Notes: a model not told the origin generated them from the letters alone. A stretch of DNA of 5,491 nucleotides from Thermocladium sp. UBA166 (GCA_002508315.1 DAHE01000025.1:1-5491), one strand, 5' to 3'; shown: positions 1 through 4,926, numbered from the stretch's first letter. Numbers and translations are program-made.

Positions 1-471
1 CCAAGCCATTATCTGGGGATTGGTTCCCACATCCGGCGCCGGCACGTCGATCTCCGGCCCTATCACGTTGGCTAAGGCCCTCGCGTATCCTCTGGATAAT
101 TCCTCCAGCGCTTGCTTGTCCAGCGACTTGGGGTCTACCCTTACCGCGCCCTTCGCTCCCCCGTATGGGATTCCAGCCAGGCTGTTCTTGAGGGTCATGA
201 GGGTGGCGAGCGCCATGTCGTCCTCCAGGGTCACCTCGGGGTGGAACCTTATCCCGCCCTTAAACGGCCCCAACGCATTATTATGCTGAACCCTGTAGCC
301 CTCGAAGAACGAGATCGATCCATTCGCCTTGACAGGTATGGATACTATGGTTATTCTCTGGGGCTTCGATAGGTAATCGAACAATTGCTTCTCCAGCTTC
401 CCCATCTCTATCGCCTTCTTGAGTATGATTATTGTGTCCTGCAGGAACTCGGATTGAAGAGTGGCTGCCAT
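1..471 (-). CDS. gdhA: Glutamate dehydrogenase, N-terminal 157 residues (cut by window edge)
   Basis: Translating the minus strand from the ATG at 471-469 gives 157 codons open to the left edge. The product catalyses reversible oxidative deamination of glutamate to 2-oxoglutarate and ammonia with NAD(P), in the cytoplasm. The visible part is the substrate-binding domain: GPFKGGIRFHP at residues 68-78, TLKNSLAGIPYGGAKG at 93-108, and VPAPDVGTNP at 143-152. Lys71, Lys95, Lys107 and Asp147 keep exactly the spacing (24, 12, 40) of Lys89, Lys113, Lys125 and Asp165 of the clostridial enzyme, so substrate-binding and catalytic residues are intact. The GGAKGAV variant of the usual GGGKGG loop fits crenarchaeal relatives. 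The nucleotide-binding domain lies outside the window. The start is supported by a TATA-like box about 36 bases upstream; no Shine-Dalgarno is seen. Family assignment is firm; coenzyme preference cannot be told. Confidence 0.95.
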   Translation of the reverse strand, partial: MAATLQSEFLQDTIIILKKAIEMGKLEKQLFDYLSKPQRITIVSIPVKANGSISFFEGYRVQHNNALGPFKGGIRFHPEVTLEDDMALATLMTLKNSLAGIPYGGAKGAVRVDPKSLDKQALEELSRGYARALANVIGPEIDVPAPDVGTNPQIMAW

Positions 472-503
472 ATTACTTCGCCACACTTAGCAAGTATATG
501 TAC

Positions 504-512
504 TAATAAATT
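504..512 (-). promoter_or_regulatory. TATA-like box of gdhA
   Basis: On the minus strand this reads AATTTATTA, in a locally AT-rich patch. Its centre is about 37 bases before the gdhA ATG, so transcription would begin near 482 with a leader of about 10 bases. A second AT-rich candidate (TTTTTATT, 526-533) lies further upstream. The position is inferred from archaeal promoter spacing only. Confidence 0.5.
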
Positions 513-588
513 TTACTCTATATGAATAAAAATACCACTTTCCTATAATTACTTTGCATTAGCAATATGCATTCAGATGAACTCCGAT

Positions 589-613
589 GCATTGAGCAAT
601 CACCACTCAATGC
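589..613. repeat. Perfect 8-bp inverted repeat with 9-base loop
   Basis: GCATTGAG at 589-596 is exactly complementary to CTCAATGC at 606-613, with nine bases between. It lies in the gene-free region directly next to a 16-base palindrome. A near direct repeat links it to the sequence upstream: GCATTAGCAAT at 556-566 resembles GCATTGAGCAAT at 589-600. It could be a hairpin in a transcript or a protein-binding site; the sequence does not decide. Confidence 0.75.
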
Positions 614-629
614 TTGCCAGGCCTGGCAA
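614..629. repeat. 16-base perfect palindrome
   Basis: TTGCCAGGCCTGGCAA is fully self-complementary with no loop, so it suits a dimeric DNA-binding protein better than an RNA hairpin. It begins at the base after the 589-613 inverted repeat. It lies about 140 bases upstream of gdhA and about 215 bases upstream of the M28-like gene, far from either TATA box. Confidence 0.8.
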
Positions 630-737
630 CCATAGCGAGGAACCGGTGCATCCAAGGCAATCCCAAATCCCCATTCCTGGAGAGCGGTTAGTCGCGATCG
701 CCTACATTCTCGTCATCATTCGAGTTAAGAAGCGGTT

Positions 738-774
738 GGGCCCTCATTGTGGTCGCGGTTCACGCGGTAGGCCC
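738..774. other. Possible nested hairpin
   Basis: GGGCC at 738-742 can pair with GGCCC at 770-774. Inside, CGCG at 754-757 can pair with CGCG at 763-766 around a five-base loop GTTCA. The pairing is GC-rich and could form in RNA from either strand. I could not match it to a known RNA family, and no flanking promoter or terminator defines a transcript. Confidence 0.35.
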
Positions 775-814
775 CAGACGGGAAGCAGCGGTTCTCCTCT
801 TCATGCGGGTCATG

Positions 815-823
815 CATATATAC
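815..823 (+). promoter_or_regulatory. TATA box of the M28-like gene
   Basis: CATATATAC is centred about 25 bases upstream of the GTG at 844. In archaea this places the transcription start at or next to the start codon, implying a leaderless mRNA. It agrees with the absence of a ribosome-binding site before the GTG and supports that start. Confidence 0.65.
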
Positions 824-843
824 TGGGCTCGACGTGAACTCCA

Positions 844-2109
844 GTGGAGTGTCCCTTCCCCGTGCTTCCGGGAAGCGATGCGGAGAGGCAGTTATTATCC
901 ATGTTATTGACGGAGTTGGACTACCATGACTTGATGTACGTGTTACAGCCGGTGCACGTCGTGGTTCCGGAGTACGAGTTGGCAAGCGTGGTGGAGGGCT
1001 CCAATGAGGTCAGGGCAGAGCCCCTTCCCCCCTCTCCCTTCTATGAGGGCAGGACTAGCAACTACGTCGTGGCGGACATGCCGCGCAACCCGCTTGAATT
1101 GAAGGAGGCTTACCGAAGCGCGGTGGAGTCTGGCGCTGAGGTGTTGGTGTTGAGGGGGCCCGGTTTCGGCTTCATACCTCAAGGGCCCGGCTTATCCCTT
1201 CAAAGCAATGACTACCCCCCAATACCCGCCGTAGCAGTGGATGGGGAGGTGAAGGCCGGGCCCCCCATGGAGGTCCACGTGAGGGGCAGGGTGAGGGAGG
1301 GGCTGGCCTATAACTTGGTGGTGGATAGGCGGGGCGACAGCGATGAGACGGTGGTGTTCCTGACCCACGTGGATTCATGGCCGCGCACCGCCGATGCTTG
1401 CCCGGCGGTGAACGTGATGGCGAAGCTGGTGAGGTTCGTGGTGTCCAGAAACCCGCGGAAGAGCTTTAGGTTCGTCTTCGCCACGGCCAGGCACTTCGGC
1501 GACCCCGCGCTTCCAGGAATGCATTGGGGGGTGGGGCATAGGCGGTACTTCTCTAAGTTCAGCGACGTCGTCTTGGCAATCAACTTCGAGGCGGCGACCG
1601 CGCTCAGCGCCGTAGCGTCGGAGGAGGCGCATAGCCTATTGGGCATAGCCCCAGGCTTCTCTCCCTTCACTGCATCCATATGCTCAGACATGATTGGCGT
1701 ACCCACGATACACTTGGAGGGGGGGCTGGACATGATGGGCGCGCTGGAGTCGATAGTAGAGTCCGTGGACTCCATGGACCGCGCAGCGGATAGATTGGCC
1801 GAGAGGTACGCGGCAGCCATCTCCCCCTCGCTCTCCAGGTTCGGGGCGGGCAACCTAATCAATAAGATAGATGGAAGCAACTTGGCGTCCGTTAGGCGAT
1901 TAATGACTAGGTACCTAGTGGTTGACGAGAGGGAGGTTGTTCGTCCCCTCTCCATGCTGGATTTCCTATCCACGGCGAGGGGAGCGGAGGTGGTTGAGGT
2001 GGGGTCAGGGTTTAGATTGATGGGGAGGCGAAGCCCCGGCTCGCTGGGCAGGGCCTTGATAGATGACCTCATACAGGAACTACGCTACATCTTGATGCGG
2101 GGGGAGTGA
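844..2109 (+). CDS. M28-family metallopeptidase homologue with PA-like insert and altered active site
   Basis: This 421-residue protein looks like an M28 (zinc aminopeptidase-type) homologue. An N-terminal helical segment (residues about 9-35) leads into a PA-like region (about 88-155, with AEVLVLRG and PPIPAVAVDGE) and then the catalytic fold. His175 and Asp177 in FLTHVDSW, Asp184, Glu249 in AINFE and His290 in TIHLEGG sit where M28 metal ligands fall. The motif FVFATARHFG (210-219) corresponds to the usual (F/G)AEE.G, but both glutamates, the general base and a zinc ligand, are Arg216-His217. Either the enzyme is inactive, or His217 binds metal in a changed site. No signal peptide or membrane segment is apparent, so it is probably cytoplasmic. 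GTG at 844 is the first possible start: an in-frame TGA lies at 835-837, and a TATA box is correctly placed for a leaderless transcript. Substrate unknown. Fold assignment is from motifs only. Confidence 0.75.
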   Translation: MECPFPVLPGSDAERQLLSMLLTELDYHDLMYVLQPVHVVVPEYELASVVEGSNEVRAEPLPPSPFYEGRTSNYVVADMPRNPLELKEAYRSAVESGAEVLVLRGPGFGFIPQGPGLSLQSNDYPPIPAVAVDGEVKAGPPMEVHVRGRVREGLAYNLVVDRRGDSDETVVFLTHVDSWPRTADACPAVNVMAKLVRFVVSRNPRKSFRFVFATARHFGDPALPGMHWGVGHRRYFSKFSDVVLAINFEAATALSAVASEEAHSLLGIAPGFSPFTASICSDMIGVPTIHLEGGLDMMGALESIVESVDSMDRAADRLAERYAAAISPSLSRFGAGNLINKIDGSNLASVRRLMTRYLVVDEREVVRPLSMLDFLSTARGAEVVEVGSGFRLMGRRSPGSLGRALIDDLIQELRYILMRGE

Positions 2110-2187
2110 TGGGGAAAGCGAGCCTAATTAGGGTTTGGGAGAGGGGATCGAAGTTAGCCGGGCACGCACCTCACGTTAACTAAATGA

Positions 2188-2210
2188 TAGAAAAAGGGCA
2201 AGCCTCGCCC
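2188..2210 (-). terminator. Terminator-like hairpin and T-run for the minus-strand cluster
   Basis: On the minus strand GGGC (2210-2207) can pair with GCCC (2199-2196), with GAGGCTT between, followed at once by TTTTTCT. It begins three bases after the stop codon of the 106-codon frame and lies between the convergent 3' ends of that frame and the M28-like gene. Archaeal termination mainly needs the T-rich stretch, which is present. No comparable signal is seen for the plus strand in 2110-2213. Confidence 0.5.
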
Positions 2211-2213
2211 CTT

Positions 2214-2534
2214 CTAGGGGGGATAGGCAGGAAACTTAATAGAAGTACTTTGAAGATTTTTCCAGTAGCTCCCGTAAAGGGGAGTAACGCCCCAGACCCC
2301 AGCGGAGCCCCCACCCTTTAGGGCGGGGAGGGGGTCAGATGCTACCCCATTACTAATGGCTACGTTGAGGAGGCTTTCGGCGGCGGAGTCTACTTCGTGC
2401 TTCAACACTATCCAAGCGGGTCGCCCCAAGTAGGCTTGGTGAGCACTCAATACCCGACCCCCGTATACGCCGTCGACTTCCCCTCCGCTGATTGCCAGGG
2501 CTGAGCCCGGGTCAATGGCGAGAATCCTCCCCAC
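2214..2534 (-). CDS. Hypothetical 106-residue protein downstream of cobO
   Basis: I do not recognise this product. It starts at a GTG (2534-2532) 21 bases after the cobO stop and is in the same reading frame as cobO. No good ribosome-binding site precedes it. Residues 1-65 look protein-like (GRILAIDPGS near the start, then DSAAESLLNVAISNG at about 49-63), with codon use like the neighbours. The last 40 residues (Gly-rich, then KNLQSTSIKFPAYPP) look less constrained and lie over GC-rich inverted repeats such as CTCCC/GGGAG at 2269-2284. The helical AAESLLNVAISNG segment faintly recalls the C-terminal part of Taw3/TYW3 tRNA-modification proteins, but the diagnostic SSC.GR start is missing. The opening IDPGS recalls RuvC, again without the rest. 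It may be a small co-transcribed protein, a decayed remnant or chance. A terminator-like signal right after its stop slightly favours a real gene. Confidence 0.4.
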   Translation of the reverse strand: MGRILAIDPGSALAISGGEVDGVYGGRVLSAHQAYLGRPAWIVLKHEVDSAAESLLNVAISNGVASDPLPALKGGGSAGVWGVTPLYGSYWKNLQSTSIKFPAYPP

Positions 2535-2555
2535 GGGAGGCTGAGCGGGCCCGTC

Positions 2556-3056
2556 TCACCACTCCAGCCCCATCACGCCGACGAATCCCTTATCGTAGTA
2601 ATGCTTGACCTCCCTCATCTCGGTTACTAAGTCGGCCCTCTTCACCAACTCCTCCGGCGCCCCCCTCCCCGTCACCACTACATTGGTTTCGCTGGGCACC
2701 TCCTCTATCGCGCTCAGCAGCTCGTCTATGCCTAGGAGGCCGTTCTTTATGGAGTTATTCGCCTCGTCCAGCACCAACAGGAATGGCCTCACCTCCGCGC
2801 TTCTCTGAACCGCCCTTCGAAGCACTGCGCGGGGGTTCCTCAGCACCAGGGGGTCCATGAAGTACTCCTCCACCAAGTCGCCCAGCCTGGCCGCCAATGC
2901 CTCCCGCTCGCCCACGGTGTTGGATCTATAGTAGGGAGTCTTCATTAGGTGGGCTACTATGGATCTAAGCCCGTGCCCGCTCGCCCTAAGCACTAAGCCC
3001 AGCGCGGCCGTCGTCTTGCCCTTCCCATTGCCCGTGTACACCAGCAGCAAGCCCAT
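2556..3056 (-). CDS. cobO: Cob(I)alamin adenosyltransferase, CobO/BtuR type
   Basis: This 166-residue cytoplasmic enzyme should transfer the 5'-deoxyadenosyl group of ATP to the cobalt of reduced corrinoids, giving adenosylcobalamin or its precursors. The family P-loop GNGKGKTT is at residues 9-16, followed by AALGLVLRASGHG as in CobA/CobO/BtuR. LLVLDEAN at 93-100 is the Walker-B-like strand. VVVTGRGAP (126-134), ADLVTEMREVKH (141-152) and DKGFVGVMGLEW at the end form the conserved C-terminal block. The length is a little under the bacterial enzymes, mostly at the N-terminus, as in other short archaeal forms. The ATG at 3056-3054 is preceded by GGTGG three bases upstream and sits 35 bases after the ribbon-helix-helix gene, so the two are probably co-transcribed. 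No cobalamin riboswitch is seen, which fits archaea. Family assignment is firm; whether it serves salvage or de novo synthesis is not visible. Confidence 0.93.
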   Translation of the reverse strand: MGLLLVYTGNGKGKTTAALGLVLRASGHGLRSIVAHLMKTPYYRSNTVGEREALAARLGDLVEEYFMDPLVLRNPRAVLRRAVQRSAEVRPFLLVLDEANNSIKNGLLGIDELLSAIEEVPSETNVVVTGRGAPEELVKRADLVTEMREVKHYYDKGFVGVMGLEW

Positions 3057-3078
3057 GCCACCGCTCCGCCAGTGTCAT

Positions 3079-3090
3079 GAAAAGCTTTTC
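3079..3090. repeat. 12-base palindrome between the regulator gene and cobO
   Basis: GAAAAGCTTTTC is perfectly self-complementary and occupies the 35-base gap between the ribbon-helix-helix stop codon and the cobO start. Imperfect AGTG and CACT arms flank it (3071-3074 and 3093-3096). It could be a binding site or a weak hairpin that adjusts cobO expression. A short AT-rich palindrome can also arise by chance. Confidence 0.5.
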
Positions 3091-3091
3091 G

Positions 3092-3616
3092 TCACTCCTG
3101 CAATGCATTGAACACGGTCCTCAGCTTGGCGTACTCATCCTCCAACCCGTACCGCAGCGACCGAGCCATCAGCTTGGCTATCCTGTCCCTGAGCTTCTTG
3201 GCGTACTCGTTCCCCCTCAACTGAACCGTGCCTCGCCTCACCTTGGCCAGGAACTCCTCCGCCTCCCTGGCCGCCTCCTCCGCCTCCATGGATATCACCA
3301 ATGACTCGCCCCTCGCCTCCTCCTTCTTGTTCACGTTTATGTTGAGGAATATGGGGGCGTGGAGCACCTTGGGATCCGGCCTCGCGGGCTCGTATTTCCC
3401 TATGAGGAAACCAGCTATTATGTACCTGACGAGCTCGGAGACCCCGTTCAATCCCTCCTTCTCCGCTATCTCGGCTAGCATTTCCTTTACCTGCTTGTGA
3501 ACCCTCACGGATACGATCGAGCCATCCCTGTCCGGCGCCGCGAAGAGTATGTCGTACCCCGGCGCATTGCCTTCCTGCTTGGCTGCTACGGCGTTCATCG
3601 GGTCAAGCAAGTCCAT
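3092..3616 (-). CDS. Ribbon-helix-helix DNA-binding protein with helical C-terminal domain
   Basis: The 174-residue product has a ribbon-helix-helix pattern at about residues 32-73: a strand SIVSVRVHKQV (33-43), helix KEMLAEIAEKEGL (44-56), a turn at NG, and helix VSELVRYIIAGFLIGKYE (59-76). Such proteins bind DNA as dimers through the strands. A middle segment (PIFLNINVNKKEE, 88-100) leads to a charged helical stretch of about 109-160 (EAEEAAREAEEFLAKV, then LRDRIAKLMARSLRYGLEDE) that may form a coiled coil or a partner-binding domain. No metal-binding cluster like that of NikR is evident. The ATG at 3616 follows an AT-rich box about 22 bases upstream and no Shine-Dalgarno, suggesting a leaderless transcript; Met7 is an alternative start. 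It is first in a likely operon with cobO and divergent from rps5. Its target is unknown; autoregulation through the GTGATA repeats at 3649-3665 is an inference. Confidence 0.75.
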   Translation of the reverse strand: MDLLDPMNAVAAKQEGNAPGYDILFAAPDRDGSIVSVRVHKQVKEMLAEIAEKEGLNGVSELVRYIIAGFLIGKYEPARPDPKVLHAPIFLNINVNKKEEARGESLVISMEAEEAAREAEEFLAKVRRGTVQLRGNEYAKKLRDRIAKLMARSLRYGLEDEYAKLRTVFNALQE

Positions 3617-3634
3617 GTTTAAATTACAATATTA

Positions 3635-3642
3635 GATAAATT
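3635..3642 (-). promoter_or_regulatory. TATA-like box of the ribbon-helix-helix gene
   Basis: The minus strand reads AATTTATC, closely matching the gdhA box AATTTATTA. It lies about 22 bases before the ATG at 3616, so transcription would start at about the start codon (leaderless). The spacing is slightly short, and AT-rich sequence around 3617-3634 makes the exact box uncertain. Confidence 0.5.
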
Positions 3643-3648
3643 AACTCC

Positions 3649-3668
3649 GTGATACTCAAGTGATATCA
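3649..3668. promoter_or_regulatory. Candidate operator: GTGATA direct repeat plus TGATATCA palindrome
   Basis: GTGATA occurs at 3649-3654 and again at 3660-3665, 11 bases apart, about one helical turn. The second copy runs into the 8-base palindrome TGATATCA (3661-3668). The site lies just upstream of the minus-strand TATA box and about 23 bases upstream of the rps5 TATA box. Short repeats spaced by about one turn are typical of operators for ribbon-helix-helix proteins, and one is encoded next door. The link to that protein is inference. Confidence 0.45.
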
Positions 3669-3690
3669 TAGCCCCACGGCTCGAGGGAAT

Positions 3691-3700
3691 CTTTATATTT
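3691..3700 (+). promoter_or_regulatory. TATA box of rps5
   Basis: CTTTATATTT is a strong archaeal TATA-like box, centred about 36 bases before the rps5 ATG, with purine-rich GAGGGAAT just upstream as a possible BRE. Transcription should start near 3721, with a leader of about 10 bases and no Shine-Dalgarno. It shows that rps5 heads its own transcript here. Confidence 0.7.
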
Positions 3701-3731
3701 GCTCCTCGGGGCCTCTTTTCGTTGATTTAGG

Positions 3732-4349
3732 ATGGCCTCAGAGGAAGCCAGTCAGCTGGAGGAGTGGCAGCCTAGGACTCAGCTCGGGAGGATGGTAAAG
3801 GAGGGAAAAATACGCAGCATAGATGATATCTTCAGCATGAACATGCCCATAAAGGAGCCGGAGATAGTTGACGCTCTTCTTCCTGGATTGAAGTACGAGG
3901 TGCTCGACATAAAGGTGGTCCAGAGACAGACGGATGCGGGGGAGGTCAGCCAGTTCCAGGCAGTGGTTGCCGTGGGTAACGAGGACGGCTACGTGGGCAT
4001 AGGTATAGGCAAGGCCAGGCAGGTGAGCCAGGCCATAGACAAGGCTGTTAGGAACGCCAAGATAAGGATAACCCCGGTGAGGAGGGGCTGCGGCTCGTGG
4101 CACTGCTCCTGCGATGAACCCCACAGCGTGCCGTTCCAGGTTAACGGCAAGTCGGGCAGCGTCGAGGTCAGCTTGATCCCCGCGCCGAAGGGCGTTGGGT
4201 TGGTTGCGGGCGACACTGCAAAGAAGATACTATCCCTGGCGGGGATAAGGGATATATGGCTCGACGCTAGGGGGAGGACCAGGACCACAATTAATTTCGC
4301 CAAGGCAGTGTGGAACGCCTTGAGGGATACCTACGGGTTCAGGATATAG
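3732..4349 (+). CDS. rps5: 30S ribosomal protein uS5
   Basis: uS5 is a small-subunit ribosomal protein near the mRNA entry channel, acting in decoding accuracy and subunit assembly. The 205 residues are full length for archaea. After an archaeal N-terminal extension (to about residue 53) comes the double-stranded-RNA-binding fold with QFQAVVAVGNEDGYVGIGIGKA at about 74-95 and NAKIRITPVRRGCGSW at 108-123. The second domain has SVEVSLIPAPKGVGLVAGD (143-161) and GIRDIWLDARGRTRTTINF (171-189). Cys120, Cys125, Cys127 and His131 in the GCGSWHCSCDEPH segment are usual in archaeal homologues. The ATG at 3732 follows the promoter at 3691-3700. rpl30 starts 10 bases after the stop. Normally rpl18 and other ribosomal genes lie directly upstream; here the upstream neighbour is a divergent regulator gene, so the operon is broken at this point. 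Confidence 0.97.
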   Translation: MASEEASQLEEWQPRTQLGRMVKEGKIRSIDDIFSMNMPIKEPEIVDALLPGLKYEVLDIKVVQRQTDAGEVSQFQAVVAVGNEDGYVGIGIGKARQVSQAIDKAVRNAKIRITPVRRGCGSWHCSCDEPHSVPFQVNGKSGSVEVSLIPAPKGVGLVAGDTAKKILSLAGIRDIWLDARGRTRTTINFAKAVWNALRDTYGFRI

Positions 4350-4356
4350 GTGGTGA
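4349..4356 (+). promoter_or_regulatory. Ribosome-binding site of rpl30
   Basis: GGTGGTGA overlaps the last base of the rps5 stop codon and lies four bases before the rpl30 ATG. Its GGTGA core matches the archaeal 16S rRNA 3' end. It decides for the ATG at 4360 over the in-frame ATG at 4390, which has no such site. The same octamer precedes rpl15. Confidence 0.7.
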
Positions 4357-4359
4357 TGC

Positions 4360-4866
4360 ATGGAGCAGAAACAAACAAGCTCTACGGGAATGATTGCCGT
4401 GATCAGGCTAAAGGGTGAGGTGGATGTCCCCGGAGACGTGGAGCACGCGCTCCAATTGTTGGGGCTTAGGAGTCGCCACTCATGCGTGGTTCTACGGGAC
4501 TCCCCGTCGCTGAGGGGGACCCTGTCGATCGTTAAGGACTGGGTAGCTTGGGGTGAGATAGATGGCGAGACCCTGCTCCTCCTCCTGCGGGGCAGGGGGA
4601 GGCTGAGCGGGGGGAGGCCGTTGACGGATGATGCGGTCAAGGCAAGCGGTTGGAACAGCTTGGAGGAGTTCGTCAATGATTTGATGCAGGGAAAGGCATC
4701 TCTGAAGTGCGGGGGGAAGGGCAAGTGCTTGAAGGGCTTGAAGCCGTTCTTCAGGCTGCACCCGCCAAAGGGCGGGTTGAAGGGAATTAAGGCCAATTAC
4801 GGAAACGGCGGGGACTTGGGGTATAGGGGAGGCGGGATAAATGAGTTGCTGCGGAGGATGATTTGA
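4360..4866 (+). CDS. rpl30: 50S ribosomal protein uL30
   Basis: uL30 is a large-subunit protein; the archaeal form (about 150-165 residues, related to eukaryotic L7) is much longer than bacterial L30, and this one has 168. The core L30 fold is at about residues 11-70 (MIAVIRLKGEVDVPGDVEHAL, then LRSRHSCVVLRDSPSLRGTL and VKDWVAWGEID). The archaeal C-terminal block is complete: LKPFFRLHPPKGGLKGIKA (126-145), GDLGYRGGGINELLRRM (151-167). The first ten residues (MEQKQTSSTG) are a non-conserved extension; the ribosome-binding site at 4349-4356 nevertheless favours this start. It follows rps5 by 10 bases, so the two are surely co-transcribed. The next gene, rpl15, is 61 bases on. Confidence 0.96.
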   Translation: MEQKQTSSTGMIAVIRLKGEVDVPGDVEHALQLLGLRSRHSCVVLRDSPSLRGTLSIVKDWVAWGEIDGETLLLLLRGRGRLSGGRPLTDDAVKASGWNSLEEFVNDLMQGKASLKCGGKGKCLKGLKPFFRLHPPKGGLKGIKANYGNGGDLGYRGGGINELLRRMI

Positions 4867-4870
4867 CTTC

Positions 4871-4894
4871 TTTCAATCACTTTTTCCATTGAAA
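4871..4894. repeat. Inverted repeat with T-rich loop between rpl30 and rpl15
   Basis: TTTCAAT at 4871-4877 is exactly complementary to ATTGAAA at 4888-4894, with a ten-base pyrimidine-rich loop holding TTTTT (4881-4885). It begins four bases after the rpl30 stop and abuts the candidate TATA box of rpl15. It may be a partial terminator for rps5-rpl30, a binding site that gates an internal promoter, or both; the stem is only AT-rich and weak. Confidence 0.5.
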
Positions 4895-4896
4895 AA

Positions 4897-4904
4897 TTTA
4901 AAAA
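4897..4904 (+). promoter_or_regulatory. Candidate internal TATA box before rpl15
   Basis: TTTAAAAA is followed by GGC and centred about 27 bases before the rpl15 ATG, the spacing expected for a start of transcription at the ATG. It sits in a 61-base AT-rich gap inside a GC-rich operon. rpl15 also has a strong Shine-Dalgarno, which a leaderless transcript would lack, so the box may act as a second promoter or be chance. Confidence 0.4.
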
Positions 4905-4918
4905 GGCACGTCGGGGTT

Positions 4919-4926
4919 GGTGGTGA
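4919..4926 (+). promoter_or_regulatory. Ribosome-binding site of rpl15
   Basis: GGTGGTGA ends two bases before the ATG at 4928 and is identical to the site before rpl30. It decides for ATG 4928 against the in-frame TTG at 4889, which would add 13 residues and has no ribosome-binding site. Confidence 0.7.

Larger units (their letters stand above)
472..843. other. Gene-free region between gdhA and the M28-like gene, rich in inverted repeats
   Basis: These 372 bases separate two divergent genes and hold no convincing gene. The left part is AT-rich and carries the gdhA promoter. From about 555 to 629 there is a run of inverted repeats (TGCAT/ATGCA at 555-571, the stem at 589-613, the palindrome at 614-629). 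The motif AGCGGTT occurs at 683-689, 731-737 and 787-793, with a one-base variant at 754-760. A possible hairpin spans 738-774. The right end is the promoter of the M28-like gene. The open frame at 577-837 has a low-complexity, non-protein-like composition and no promoter or ribosome site, so I do not call it. A structured RNA or regulator binding region is possible but unproven. Confidence 0.6.

Noticed and set aside
635..660. GAGGAA-containing stretch considered as the start of a short RNase P RNA
   Set aside because: The rest of the conserved core (the paired downstream region) could not be found on either strand.
713..719. C-box-like ATGATGA on the minus strand, suggesting a C/D box guide RNA
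   Set aside because: No CTGA D or D' box and no C' box occur at the right spacing.
577..837. 86-codon plus-strand open frame in the gene-free region
   Set aside because: Its composition is not protein-like, it lies over inverted repeats, has no ribosome site or TATA box at a suitable distance, and ends just before the M28-like gene's start.
1308..2072. 254-codon minus-strand open frame inside the M28-like gene
   Set aside because: It is antisense to a gene with clear family motifs; the product is Ser/Ala/Thr-rich without recognisable domains, and long antisense frames are common in GC-rich genes.
2505..2534. RuvC-like ILAIDPGS at the start of the unknown protein
   Set aside because: Only this short motif matches; the following residues and other acidic active-site motifs of RuvC-type nucleases are absent, and the protein is too short.
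4230..4796. 188-codon minus-strand open frame over rps5 and rpl30
   Set aside because: It is antisense to two certain ribosomal protein genes, Pro/Ser-rich and without a promoter.
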